NCBI GenBank assembly: GCA_022447545.1
Contig: JAKVBI010000004.1
Location: 100,505 to 164,504, forward strand
DNA: 64,000 bases
Origin: Myxococcota bacterium
Lineage (GTDB): Bacteria; Myxococcota_A; UBA9160; SMWR01
Reading direction: 5' to 3'
Under the pieces are notes generated by a model. The model was not told the origin of the DNA, ran no database searches, and saw only the letters and a program-made list of their open reading frames with translations. The position numbers were made by a program, and so were the translations under genes. Below, one piece after another: positions 7,702-15,884 of the stretch; position 1 is the stretch's first letter, and each line of letters begins with the position of its first letter.

Positions 7702-8985
7702 CTAGGGGAATACCGTGGTCACGGGGAAGCGCGCCCGGATGCTGCGCTGAACGGCACGGTCGAGCCCCTCGGTATCCAGGCCCACGGCATCGCGCAGCGC
7801 TTGATCCACGCTGACGCCATCGCCGAGTTGTTCGAGCAAGCGGCGACGTTGTACGGGTTCTGTGTTCATCTCGATCCAGGCCGCCGCTGCGGTCGACTCC
7901 AGGTACCCGACCCGGGCGTCCTCCCCTTCCAGTCCCGAGAAACTGGGCGCCAGTTGGCGCAGGGGAATCCAGTCCTGGTTTTCGATGCGATTGCGCAGCG
8001 TGACCCGCTCACTCCGCGTCAGACCGTCCGACGCCAGCCCCTGGCGCTGGGACAACTCTGCGAGCCCCTCGTTGAGCCAGAACGGCCGATCCCCACCCGT
8101 CTGCTCGCGAAACAACGCATGAGTGTATTCGTGGAAGAGCAGATCACGAAGTTCGCGCTCGGGATGAGCGGCGGAAACCACGTGAATACGACCGTCGAAG
8201 AAACCCACCGTCTGGAAGGAGAAGCGGTGCTGATGCTCGCGCAGATAGGCGGCCTTGCCATAGAGGACGACCCCCATGGGCTCGGCGGGCGCCACCCCAA
8301 GGCGAGCGCTGGCATGGGCGTGGGCATCTTCCAGGAAGCCGATGACCGTGTTCGCGTAGTCGGGTGATGCCTTCCCCAGGGCTGCATCGTAGTGAACTCT
8401 GAAATGAGGGTGCTTGAAGCGCACGAAGTCCAAGTCCGCTGCGGCAACCGCCGCATCGGATAGCCTGCGCTCCTCTTCCAGTTCTGAGATCCAGACCTGT
8501 GCCCTCTCGCGCAAGTCCTCGAGGTCGTCTCCAGCGGATGCCAGGAAGGCTGCGAGGTGTCGCTCAGCCGATGCATAGCGGGCGCGCTCTCGATCGAGTC
8601 CAGCCAGAATCCAATGGGCCTGGGGATGAGCGGGTTCATCGCGCAATACGCTTTCGAGAGCCGCAGATGCACGAGCACGCTCACCTCGAGCGATGTCTTC
8701 CAGAGCACCGGCCACGATCCGCTGGGATCGCTGAGAGGCCGCCCGCCTCGATTCCCAAGGATCCACAGACCTCGGCTGGAGGTCCACCACATCTCCGCTC
8801 CACAGTCCCCGAAGGACAGTGATGTCGGGCGTCCCGGGGGCTGCGCGCACGTCCGAGGGAACGGCATCGAGGCGATCCGTCATGTGGGTCACCCCGGAAT
8901 CGTCGATCCAGAAATACGGAGCTGCGGAGGCCGAGGCCATCCAAAAGACGCTCTGGCCCACGGCAATGGCGTGTCGCAATCGCAC
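7702..8985 (-). CDS. Secreted peptidase MA-like metalloprotease with DUF4124-like N-terminus
   Basis: This is a predicted exported gluzincin-type zinc protease. After a signal peptide (1-22) comes a DUF4124-like strand segment ('YFWIDDSGVTHMTDR'), a helical TPR-like part (about 85-180), then the peptidase domain. The zinc site is HEYTH at 285-289 and the third ligand is in NEGLAE at 305-310. That spacing and the 'FWLNEGLAE' motif are typical of peptidase MA. The GTG start at 8985 fits the signal peptide. It converges with the FHA gene. The substrate is unknown. Confidence 0.82.
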   Translation of the reverse strand: MRLRHAIAVGQSVFWMASASAAPYFWIDDSGVTHMTDRLDAVPSDVRAAPGTPDITVLRGLWSGDVVDLQPRSVDPWESRRAASQRSQRIVAGALEDIARGERARASAALESVLRDEPAHPQAHWILAGLDRERARYASAERHLAAFLASAGDDLEDLRERAQVWISELEEERRLSDAAVAAADLDFVRFKHPHFRVHYDAALGKASPDYANTVIGFLEDAHAHASARLGVAPAEPMGVVLYGKAAYLREHQHRFSFQTVGFFDGRIHVVSAAHPERELRDLLFHEYTHALFREQTGGDRPFWLNEGLAELSQRQGLASDGLTRSERVTLRNRIENQDWIPLRQLAPSFSGLEGEDARVGYLESTAAAAWIEMNTEPVQRRRLLEQLGDGVSVDQALRDAVGLDTEGLDRAVQRSIRARFPVTTVFP

Positions 8986-9088
8986 TCCATCTTCATCGGA
9001 ACCGCCCCCCCGGGTCTTGATCCCGAGTTCGGCTGGAAGGCGCCGTGGGTGCCCATCGACCGCCCCGATGCGCTCTCCGATCCGGGGC

Positions 9089-9619
9089 TCAACGGACCTT
9101 GATGGCCTCGGCCGTCAGATGACCCAGTTCCGGCAGGATGAGTTTATCCATGGCGAGCCTCACAGCGCCGCGAGACCCCGGGATGACGAACACCACCACG
9201 CCTTTCACCATGCCTGCAAGCCCTCTGGACAACAGCGCTGCGGAACCGATGTCCTCGTAGGAGAGCATTCGAAACAATTCGCCGAAACCAGGGATTTCGC
9301 GATCGAGCAGGGGCCGCACGGCTTCGGGGGTCTGATCCCGGGGGGCCACCCCCGTGCCTCCCGTCAGAATGATCGCCCGGGCATCACCACCGATCAGGCG
9401 GCGAAGTGCCTCCTGAATCCGCTGGGGTTCGTCTGGAACGATCTCTCGCACCACCACCGGGTGCCCCATCTCCTCGAGCATCGCCTCGACGGCGCCCCCC
9501 CCAGTGTCGGTCTCCAGGGTGCGGCTGTCGCTGACGGTCACCACGGCGGTCGCCACCGACGCGGGCGCCTCTCGACGGTGATGGTGGGAGCGAGAAGAGG
9601 GAGCAGGCTCGTCGCTCAC
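9089..9619 (-). CDS. moaB: Molybdenum cofactor protein MoaB/MogA family
   Basis: This enzyme is predicted to adenylylate molybdopterin before metal insertion, or to be the related MoaB. The 176 residues show the MoCF-binding fold with 'AVVTVSDSRT', 'AIILTGGTGVAPRDQTPEAV', and 'PGSRGAVRLAMDKLILPE' near the C-terminus. The GTG start at 9619 overlaps the stop of the MoaD-MoaE fusion (GTGA). Longer in-frame starts run through that gene and are rejected. MoaB and MogA cannot be separated by eye. No molybdoenzyme or other mo gene lies nearby. Confidence 0.88.
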   Translation of the reverse strand: MSDEPAPSSRSHHHRREAPASVATAVVTVSDSRTLETDTGGGAVEAMLEEMGHPVVVREIVPDEPQRIQEALRRLIGGDARAIILTGGTGVAPRDQTPEAVRPLLDREIPGFGELFRMLSYEDIGSAALLSRGLAGMVKGVVVFVIPGSRGAVRLAMDKLILPELGHLTAEAIKVR

Positions 9620-10275
9620 GGGCGGTCGTCCACCCAGTATTCGCCGTCGGTGGCGACTTCCTTCTTCCAGATCGGCACCGTCTCCTTGAGAGTGTCGATC
9701 GCGAAACGGCAGGCTTCGAAGGCTTCGGCCCGATGGGGCGCCGCTGCCACCACCACGACCGCGACATCCCCGATCTCGAGATGGCCGGCGCGGTGGGCGA
9801 TGGCGACTTTCGTCCCCGGCCATCGATCGGCCGCCTCGTCGGCGATCTTCTCCATTTCCCGCTCGGCCATTTCCGGGTAGGCCTCGTATTCCAGGTGCTG
9901 AATCCGATGCCCACGGGCGTGGTCCCGGACGGCTCCCACGAACGTGACGATGCCACCCATGGCGGCTCCGGTAACGCGGGACGCAACTTCATCGACGTCG
10001 AGGGGACGATCGGAAAGGGAACAAAGCCCGGATCCTCCCGACACCGGCGGAAGGAAGGCGACCTCATCGCCATCCGAAAGAACGGTATCCGATGAGGCGA
10101 TCTCGAAATTCACGGAAACGGCAAGCCGATCCCCGAACTCATCGAAGATTGGATGATCACCGGCGAGCAACTCGCGCAATTGACCCGCGTCGGAACCATC
10201 GGCCAACTCGGCCGACAACTCCTTGACACCGGCAGCCTCACGCACCGCACCGAACAGCTTGACAGTAATTCGCAC
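9616..10275 (-). CDS. moaX: Fused molybdopterin synthase (MoaD-MoaE, MoaX-like)
   Basis: Molybdopterin synthase adds two sulfurs to precursor Z. Residues 1-81 are MoaD ('KLFGAVREAAG' start, 'VNFEIASSDTVLSDGDEVAFLPP' before Gly80-Gly81). From about residue 88 onward is MoaE, with 'IVTFVGAVRDHARG', 'LEYEAYPEMAEREM', 'AHRAGHLEIGDVAVVVVA' and the 'VPIWKKE' Lys motif. The Gly-Gly that carries the thiocarboxylate in free MoaD is internal here, followed by Ser82. In mycobacterial MoaX a comparable fusion is reported to be cleaved at this point; whether that happens here is inference. The stop overlaps moaB. Confidence 0.92.
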   Translation of the reverse strand: MRITVKLFGAVREAAGVKELSAELADGSDAGQLRELLAGDHPIFDEFGDRLAVSVNFEIASSDTVLSDGDEVAFLPPVSGGSGLCSLSDRPLDVDEVASRVTGAAMGGIVTFVGAVRDHARGHRIQHLEYEAYPEMAEREMEKIADEAADRWPGTKVAIAHRAGHLEIGDVAVVVVAAAPHRAEAFEACRFAIDTLKETVPIWKKEVATDGEYWVDDRP

Positions 10276-10376
10276 GGCCCAGAGAGTACCGAATCCCGAG
10301 TCCCAATGACCGGGAGCTCGCGAAAGCGGCCTCGTCTATCGAGCGGGCGTCTACCCGCGTGCCGTCCCCTACTTTG

Positions 10377-10862
10377 CTACTTCGATTTGGGCTGCTCTGT
10401 TTCGCGCCCGCCTTCGACGGGTTTGAGGTTTGCCGACGGAAGCGTGCTCTTCTCGGACTTCACGAGTGCCGGTTTCATGCTCAGCATTCCGTTGACCTCG
10501 GCTCCATCTTCCACCACGATCGAGGTGGTCTCGATGTTGCCCTCAACCTTGGCGGTCTTATTGAGCACGACGCGATTCGTGGCGAACAAGTCACCCGTGA
10601 CGGTTCCGCTGATGAGAATCGACTTCGAGCGGATGGACGCCTCGATTTCTCCGGTCTCCCCCACGATCAGAGTGTTCTCGCTTGCGATCTCACCCTGAAA
10701 GCGGCCGTCGATCCGAACCGTATCCTTGAAAGACAACTTTCCCTCGAACACCGACCCCTGATCGATGAAGGCCGTCAGACCTCGCGGGTTCACATCGGAC
10801 TCGATTTTGTCGCTGGACGGGTTCGAGTCGGACCTCTCTCGACCAAAAGACGTGAGGGACAT
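10377..10862 (-). CDS. Bactofilin
   Basis: Bactofilins polymerise without nucleotide into cytoskeletal filaments that position envelope enzymes or motility parts. The 161 residues have a polar N-terminal tail (1-45), a central beta-helix domain with repeats such as 'GKLSFKDTVRIDGRFQGEI', 'LIVGETGEIEASI', 'ILISGTVTGDLFA' and 'VEGNIETTSIVVEDGAEV', then a charged tail. ATG 10862 is chosen because GGAGAG lies eight bases upstream and the tail fits the family; longer frames run through the spacer. No LytM peptidase gene is adjacent, although such pairs are common. Confidence 0.9.
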   Translation of the reverse strand: MSLTSFGRERSDSNPSSDKIESDVNPRGLTAFIDQGSVFEGKLSFKDTVRIDGRFQGEIASENTLIVGETGEIEASIRSKSILISGTVTGDLFATNRVVLNKTAKVEGNIETTSIVVEDGAEVNGMLSMKPALVKSEKSTLPSANLKPVEGGRETEQPKSK

Positions 10863-11071
10863 GTAATTCTCTCCAGGTTGTGAGATGCGATCGCCTCGCT
10901 TGGCGTTCTGAGCCCTCTTCGGCAGAGTGCAGAAGCGACTTGAGAGCCCGGGGGACAACCGTTTTGGGGAACTCCTGCACACGACTCGCAGCCTCCCGTA
11001 GAGCCCCGAGCGAGCCCGGGAAAGAGGGCTGAAGTCGCCATCGGGTTCAGGTGGCACTAGAATTCGCCGCT

Positions 11072-11953
11072 ATGACGGAACCGGTCCACGCAGGACTGAA
11101 CCTCCTCGAACGCAGTCTCCTGAGCGATCGGATCTACTCCGCCTATCTGCTGGCGGGGCCGGGCGACGCCCCCCGAGAGGCAGCCCGGCAGTTCGTGCGC
11201 GGTCTCGTGTGTACCGGAGAATCACCGCGCCCCTGTGACGAATGCACGGCATGCCGCCGCTCGACGGATGCGGAACCCCTGGCGCTCGACGGTTCAAAGG
11301 GCCCCTACTACCGGCATGTCGGGGACCACTCGGACTTGTACTGGGTGGAACGAGGAACCGGCGACACGCGGATTCGTATCGATCAGATCCGAGAACTCCA
11401 GAACGCGCTCCGCCTGCAACCCGAAGGCGAAGGCCGTCGGGCCGCAGTGATCGCAGAGGCAGAATGGCTAAACGACGAGGCCCAGAGCGCTCTGCTGCGA
11501 ATCCTCGAAGAGCCACCCCCGCGCACCTCGTTCGTGCTGGTGACCACCCACGCAGCCGGATTGCGCGCCACCGTGCGTTCGCGCTGCCAGAAGTTGTCGT
11601 TCCAGCCCGAGGAGGTGAACGACCTCAAGGACCCCGAGCACAGCGAGCTCATCCAACGGCTGCGCGAAGTCGGCCAGGTGAACGTTCCCGGCCTGCTGGA
11701 CTGGGCCGAGGAATACCGGGGAGCCCGAGCACCCGCCGCAGCAGGCGTTCAGACGTTGCTGAGGGTGGCCACCTCGATCCTCCACGAGCAGATCTCGACG
11801 GCGGTTCGCCAACCCGATGCCGAGGTGGACACAGCCCTCCAGACCTTCAAAACCCTCCACGACTGTCGGAAAGCACTGGCCCAGAGGAATGCGAACCCGC
11901 AAATGGTGGCCGAGCGCGCGCTGTTCGCCCTGCGAGATGCGTGGCCGACATGA
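11072..11953 (+). CDS. holB: DNA polymerase III delta' subunit
   Basis: HolB is a clamp-loader subunit of the replicative polymerase. The 293-residue protein has the AAA+ features of delta': a P-loop-like region without a functional Walker A ('LLAGPGDAPREAAR'), a zinc-module remnant 'CTGESPRPCDECTACRR', 'IRIDQIRELQNALRLQP', 'AEWLNDEAQSALLRILEEPP' and 'SRCQKLSF' at the sensor position. ATG 11072 starts 'MTEPVHAGL'; an upstream GTG adds an unlikely tail. TatD follows closely, as in the E. coli tmk-holB-ycfH order, which supports the assignment. Confidence 0.88.
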   Translation: MTEPVHAGLNLLERSLLSDRIYSAYLLAGPGDAPREAARQFVRGLVCTGESPRPCDECTACRRSTDAEPLALDGSKGPYYRHVGDHSDLYWVERGTGDTRIRIDQIRELQNALRLQPEGEGRRAAVIAEAEWLNDEAQSALLRILEEPPPRTSFVLVTTHAAGLRATVRSRCQKLSFQPEEVNDLKDPEHSELIQRLREVGQVNVPGLLDWAEEYRGARAPAAAGVQTLLRVATSILHEQISTAVRQPDAEVDTALQTFKTLHDCRKALAQRNANPQMVAERALFALRDAWPT

Positions 11954-11981
11954 CCCGACGATGCGAGGCCGCGACACGCTG

Positions 11982-12779
11982 ATGTGGTTCGACAGCCACT
12001 GCCACATCAGCGGAGACGCTTTCGATGAGGACCGGTCGGAGGTTCTCGCCCGAGCTGCGGAAGCGGGTGTCGAAGCCTATCTAGCCGTGGGTTCGGGTTA
12101 CGGCATTCCACACAATGCCCGGGCCATCGACCTTGCAGCCAGCCACGAGGCGATCCACGCCGCGGTGGGTGTGCACCCGCACGAGGCCGAAACCCTGGAC
12201 GACAATGCGAGAAGGGCTCTTTCCGACTGGCTCGACGCTCCGGACGTCGTCGCCGTGGGCGAGTGTGGGCTCGACTACCACTACATGAACTCGGGCCGCG
12301 AAGTGCAGCGAGAAGTCTTCGCGGAACAACTCGGATGGGCACGAGAGCGAGACCTTCCGGTCTCGATCCACGTTCGAGGCGACGAGCCCGATGCCTTCGG
12401 AGAGATGCTGGACATCTGGAACGCCCAGATCCGCGGACAGGTGGAGGGGGTCCTGCACTGCTACACGGGAACTCTGGACTTCGCCCTCGAGGCCATCCAA
12501 GCGGGTTTCTACATCTCGTTTTCGGGAATCCTCACCTTCAAACGCGATCGGGGTCTGCGCGACGTTGCTGCAGGCCTTCCCCTGGAGCGCTTGATGGTGG
12601 AAACCGATGCCCCGCTGCTGTCTCCCGAGGGAGCTCGGGGGAAGCGCAACGAACCGGGCCGGGTTACCCGGGTGGGCGAGGTCCTGGCACAGACTCAAGG
12701 CATACCGGTCGAGGAAGTGGCTCAGATCACGACCGCCAATGCGCGCCGGCTGTTTCGAGTCGAGGCAACAGGGACATGA
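11982..12779 (+). CDS. TatD family metal-dependent hydrolase/DNase
   Basis: TatD proteins are TIM-barrel nucleases implicated in DNA turnover. The 265 residues begin 'MWFDSHCHIS' with the metal-binding DxHxH, then 'AVGVHPHEA', 'VAVGECGLDYHY' (the metal-bridging Glu), 'PVSIHVRGDEPDAF', 'VLHCYTG' and 'VETDAPLLSP' with the final Asp. ATG 11982 gives the usual family start; ATG 11961 is an in-frame alternative adding seven residues. The gene begins soon after holB and its stop overlaps the next start (ATGA), so holB-tatD-IMPase is an operon. Confidence 0.92.
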   Translation: MWFDSHCHISGDAFDEDRSEVLARAAEAGVEAYLAVGSGYGIPHNARAIDLAASHEAIHAAVGVHPHEAETLDDNARRALSDWLDAPDVVAVGECGLDYHYMNSGREVQREVFAEQLGWARERDLPVSIHVRGDEPDAFGEMLDIWNAQIRGQVEGVLHCYTGTLDFALEAIQAGFYISFSGILTFKRDRGLRDVAAGLPLERLMVETDAPLLSPEGARGKRNEPGRVTRVGEVLAQTQGIPVEEVAQITTANARRLFRVEATGT

Positions 12780-13573
12780 GTGAATTGCATGCCATCGCCG
12801 ACCTGGCCGAAGAGATGGCTCGAGGGGCGGGGGCCATCCAACGGGAGCGCTACGAAACGAAGCTGGAGGTCCGCACGAAGAGTGCCGCCATCGACCTGGT
12901 CACCGAAGTCGATCAAGCCTGCGAGGCTCTGATCATCGAGGCCATCGAACGCCATCGACCGGGTGATGCCATCCTCGCGGAAGAGGGGGGTGGACAGGAC
13001 TTTCCCGAGGCCGAGTGGCGTTGGATCGTCGATCCGTTGGACGGAACAACCAACTACGCCCATGGATACCCCCGCTTCTGCGTATCCATCGGGATCGAGC
13101 ATCGAGGCCAGACTGCCATTGGCGTGGTGTACGACCCTATCGTGGACGAAATGTATCGCGCCATTCGCGGTGAAGGCGCGCAACGCAACGGAACGCCCAT
13201 TCACACCTCCAGCGAGTCCGATCTCAGCCGCGCGCTGATCGCAACGGGATTCGCCTATGACGTCCGCCGCAGCGAGAACGACAACCTCAACCACTTCGCA
13301 TCTTTCGTAAAGACGGCGCGAGCTCTTCGACGCGATGGGAGTGCGGCCCTCGACCTCTGCTACGTGGCTTCCGGACGGTTGGACGGCTTCTGGGAACTCA
13401 CCCTCCACCCCTGGGACGTCGCAGCCGGCAACCTGATGGTGGAGGAAGCCGGGGGTCGGGTGAGCGATCTCGCCGGAGGGCCCGCGCTGCGATCCGGTCG
13501 AGAGACCGTGGCGAGCAACGGCCCCTTACACGACGCCATGCTCGCCTTGCTCGCCACCCCACCAACTAAGTAA
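12776..13573 (+). CDS. Inositol monophosphatase family protein
   Basis: This is a Mg-dependent phosphatase of the SuhB/IMPase family, acting on inositol phosphate or related sugar phosphates. The 265 residues show 'DLVTEVDQACE', 'AILAEEGG' (first metal Glu), 'WIVDPLDGTTNYAHG' (the WxxDPLDGTxN signature) and 'HPWDVAAGNLMVEEAGG' (the second signature). Length is typical. The ATG overlaps the tatD stop. The exact substrate (inositol-1-phosphate, histidinol phosphate or NADP) cannot be read from these motifs. Confidence 0.92.
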   Translation: MSELHAIADLAEEMARGAGAIQRERYETKLEVRTKSAAIDLVTEVDQACEALIIEAIERHRPGDAILAEEGGGQDFPEAEWRWIVDPLDGTTNYAHGYPRFCVSIGIEHRGQTAIGVVYDPIVDEMYRAIRGEGAQRNGTPIHTSSESDLSRALIATGFAYDVRRSENDNLNHFASFVKTARALRRDGSAALDLCYVASGRLDGFWELTLHPWDVAAGNLMVEEAGGRVSDLAGGPALRSGRETVASNGPLHDAMLALLATPPTK

Positions 13574-13604
13574 AAATACTTACGAAAAACCGGTATTAGT
13601 ACCG
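13567..13604. terminator. Two small hairpins between convergent IMPase and TetR genes
   Basis: TAAGTA/TACTTA (13567-13572 with 13577-13582) and CGGTA/TACCG (13591-13595 with 13600-13604) lie in an AT-rich 38-base gap between two convergent genes. The A/T-rich loop and flanks would give U-rich transcripts in both directions. A bidirectional terminator is likely but unproven. Confidence 0.45.
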
Positions 13605-13611
13605 ACCTTCT

Positions 13612-14268
13612 CTAAAAGGAGAGGTGAATCTCCGTGCCTTGTGAACTCTCGGGCGAGTGGTTCCAGAGGGCGGCCCAAAAGCGAACGAGCAGGTCGATAT
13701 GACGTTGCGTGCTCTGGGGCTCCAGGGGTTCGATACCGAGCAGACGCTTGTGGAGAGGTGCCAGCGTCACGTAACCCAGCATCAGACTGTTGAATGCCAT
13801 CACCACGCGGGCTGAGAATTCCGCTGCCTCCTCCGCTCCATCGACTTCAGGGACGGCTTCCAGTAGAACCTGCCCTCTCTCGACCACGGGTTCCAGCCAA
13901 CGCTCGACAATCAGATCCATCTGTGTGTCACCGGTGAGAACCGCGTGTTGAATCAGGCGTGCAACGTTCGGTTGTTGAACGGCGTGGTTCATGATTTCGG
14001 CAATGAGTTTTTCGGATCGCTCATGCTTGCCGACATCGAGGACCACCGCCTCCATCATTTCGAGAAACGGATCCAACAATCTCTCGAGCACACACTCATA
14101 AAGGTGTTGCTTGCTCTTGAAGTGGTTGTAGAGACTGGGCTGGCGAACGCCCACACGATCGGCCACATCACCCAGCGAAGTCGCCGCATAGCCACGCTCG
14201 GCGAACAGATCCTCGGCAGCATCGAGAACCCGCAGCGCGGTGGGCTTCTTCGAAGAGGGGGCCGGCAT
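13612..14268 (-). CDS. TetR/AcrR family transcriptional regulator
   Basis: The 218-residue protein has a TetR N-terminal DNA-binding domain: 'ALRVLDAAEDLFAERGYAAT' followed by 'SLGDVADRVGVRQPSLYNHF' with the helix-turn-helix at about 32-53, and 'KSKQHLYECVLER'. The C-terminal ligand and dimer domain (about 70-205) is all-helical. It is transcribed towards the IMPase gene and is not in an operon. About 200 bases separate it from the DUF4340 gene. Its own upstream region may hold an operator, but the ligand and targets are unknown. Confidence 0.9.
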   Translation of the reverse strand: MPAPSSKKPTALRVLDAAEDLFAERGYAATSLGDVADRVGVRQPSLYNHFKSKQHLYECVLERLLDPFLEMMEAVVLDVGKHERSEKLIAEIMNHAVQQPNVARLIQHAVLTGDTQMDLIVERWLEPVVERGQVLLEAVPEVDGAEEAAEFSARVVMAFNSLMLGYVTLAPLHKRLLGIEPLEPQSTQRHIDLLVRFWAALWNHSPESSQGTEIHLSF

Positions 14269-14467
14269 GCAGCATCTCCAAACTCGCGTTTGAAATTCAG
14301 CGAGTGCGTTTCCTTATACCATGAATGGGGGGGCAAAACGCCGTTCTCTCCAAAGCTCTGCCTCACCACCCTCTGGACACGCTGAGTGGTACGGACACCG
14401 ATCCTGTGCCGATTCAAACACATCCCGGCACCATCCAGCCCGCGAAGGGAACCCGGCGAGGGATCCT

Positions 14468-15877
14468 TCAGAACGGGTCGGACCCTTCCTCCGGGGGGGC
14501 GAGGAAGCGGTTTCTCAGAGCCTCCAGGCTGACGGGAACATCGGCGCCGATCTCGGCTGGAACGGAGAAGACGATGGGCCGCGTGGGGTCGAGGGCCACG
14601 ATCCCGCCCTCGGGGCCGGAACTTCCCAGGGCGACCTCCCCGAGCAGGAGCCCGGGCTCGGAATCAAGCGCTGGAGCACCATGGACCCGTAGGGTCACTC
14701 GGGGGGGAACCAGGCCCAGCCCCTCGAGTTCCCGTTCCCCCATGCTCTCGGCCAGGATATCCCGAGCCCTCAGGTCGGAGAGAGCCAGAACCACGCCCTC
14801 GATTCGTTCGGGCTCCATTTCCACGGTTTCACTGCTCCATCCCTCCTCGCCCTTCGTGGCGCGGATCACGACGGATTCGCCGTCTCGAAAAACCAGTTCG
14901 AGCTGTGTGGCCGCCTCTGGATCGAAGGACGTAAGACCGAGGACGCGCAGTTGGTTGGGCCCTGCCGGGAAGCCGTCGAGCGCCTCCGGGGAAACCTCCG
15001 AGAAACTGGCCTCGGGCCCCCGCGCGAGGCGAACCCCACCGGTCGCGGGACCCACGGTCAGTTCGATGGGAGCCTGGCCCTCTCCGGCGAGGCGTACCGA
15101 GAGATCCGGGGTCGCCAGGCCTTCCGCTTGCCGGACCGATGGCTCATCGAGGAAGCTCTCGGCCCGCAGCCGCGAGAGTCTCGACAACACTTCGTCCACG
15201 GTATTGGAATCTGCGGTGGCGCGGAGCGGTTGCACCATCACCCACCCGGCGCCCTCTCGTTGGAGCCTGGCGCGGGTGCCCCCCCAGTTCAACTCGACGC
15301 TGTCGATCTCCTCAGGATCGAAGAAGAAGATGCGCTTCTCGCGCAGATCGTACAGCGATTTGTCGAAGGCATTGACCGCGAAGGAATTGACGAGGTGGAC
15401 ATCATCGGACCCCTCGGTCGAAACATAGGTGTGCTCACCGACCGGAGCCCCTGCACCGATCCGCAGAGCGACTTCTTCCGCTCCGTCTACAAATTCGACA
15501 CGTACCGGGTGAGCGGATTCACCGAGACCATAAACATCCGGGGGTTGGGGGTCCTCCAGGATCCGCTCGCTGAGCATCCGCTCCAATCCAGATGCCAGAG
15601 ATTCCACGACGAATGGATCCGCGGCTGCGGAGAGGGGTCGGGTGAACTCCCACCGTGAGCCATCGGGGCCCTCAGCACGGGCAATCTCGACGGACACACC
15701 ATCGTTGGTCATCAACTCGATGCCGCCCACATTCGAAGCCTGGAAACCGGGCAGAATCCTACGGGACGACTCGGCCACTCGCAGGCGCTCGGGTTCTCCT
15801 CGAATCTCGTAGAAGTAGACGAAGGCACCCAGCGCACATGCAACGAGAAAGAGGATTCCGGTCGTGCGGGGATTCAC
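14468..15877 (-). CDS. DUF4340 membrane-anchored protein of a Gld-type ABC cluster
   Basis: The 469 residues have one N-terminal transmembrane helix ('GILFLVACALGAFVYFYEI', about 7-25) and a large extracytoplasmic part with repeated 'GIELMTNDGVSVEI'-like and 'IDSVELNWGGTRARLQRE'-like units, typical of DUF4340. The repeated beta-rich blocks suggest two or three copies of the same module. It is the last gene of an ABC ATPase, permease, GldG-like, DUF4340 operon, seven bases after the GldG-like stop. DUF4340 proteins regularly accompany such transporters, and a role in exporting or sensing an envelope substrate is inferred. Confidence 0.82.
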   Translation of the reverse strand: MNPRTTGILFLVACALGAFVYFYEIRGEPERLRVAESSRRILPGFQASNVGGIELMTNDGVSVEIARAEGPDGSRWEFTRPLSAAADPFVVESLASGLERMLSERILEDPQPPDVYGLGESAHPVRVEFVDGAEEVALRIGAGAPVGEHTYVSTEGSDDVHLVNSFAVNAFDKSLYDLREKRIFFFDPEEIDSVELNWGGTRARLQREGAGWVMVQPLRATADSNTVDEVLSRLSRLRAESFLDEPSVRQAEGLATPDLSVRLAGEGQAPIELTVGPATGGVRLARGPEASFSEVSPEALDGFPAGPNQLRVLGLTSFDPEAATQLELVFRDGESVVIRATKGEEGWSSETVEMEPERIEGVVLALSDLRARDILAESMGERELEGLGLVPPRVTLRVHGAPALDSEPGLLLGEVALGSSGPEGGIVALDPTRPIVFSVPAEIGADVPVSLEALRNRFLAPPEEGSDPF

Positions 15878-15884
15878 GACGAAC

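Noticed and set aside
11817-11981. N-terminal extension of TatD
   Set aside because: It reads through the end of holB; TatD proteins start just before the DSHCH motif.
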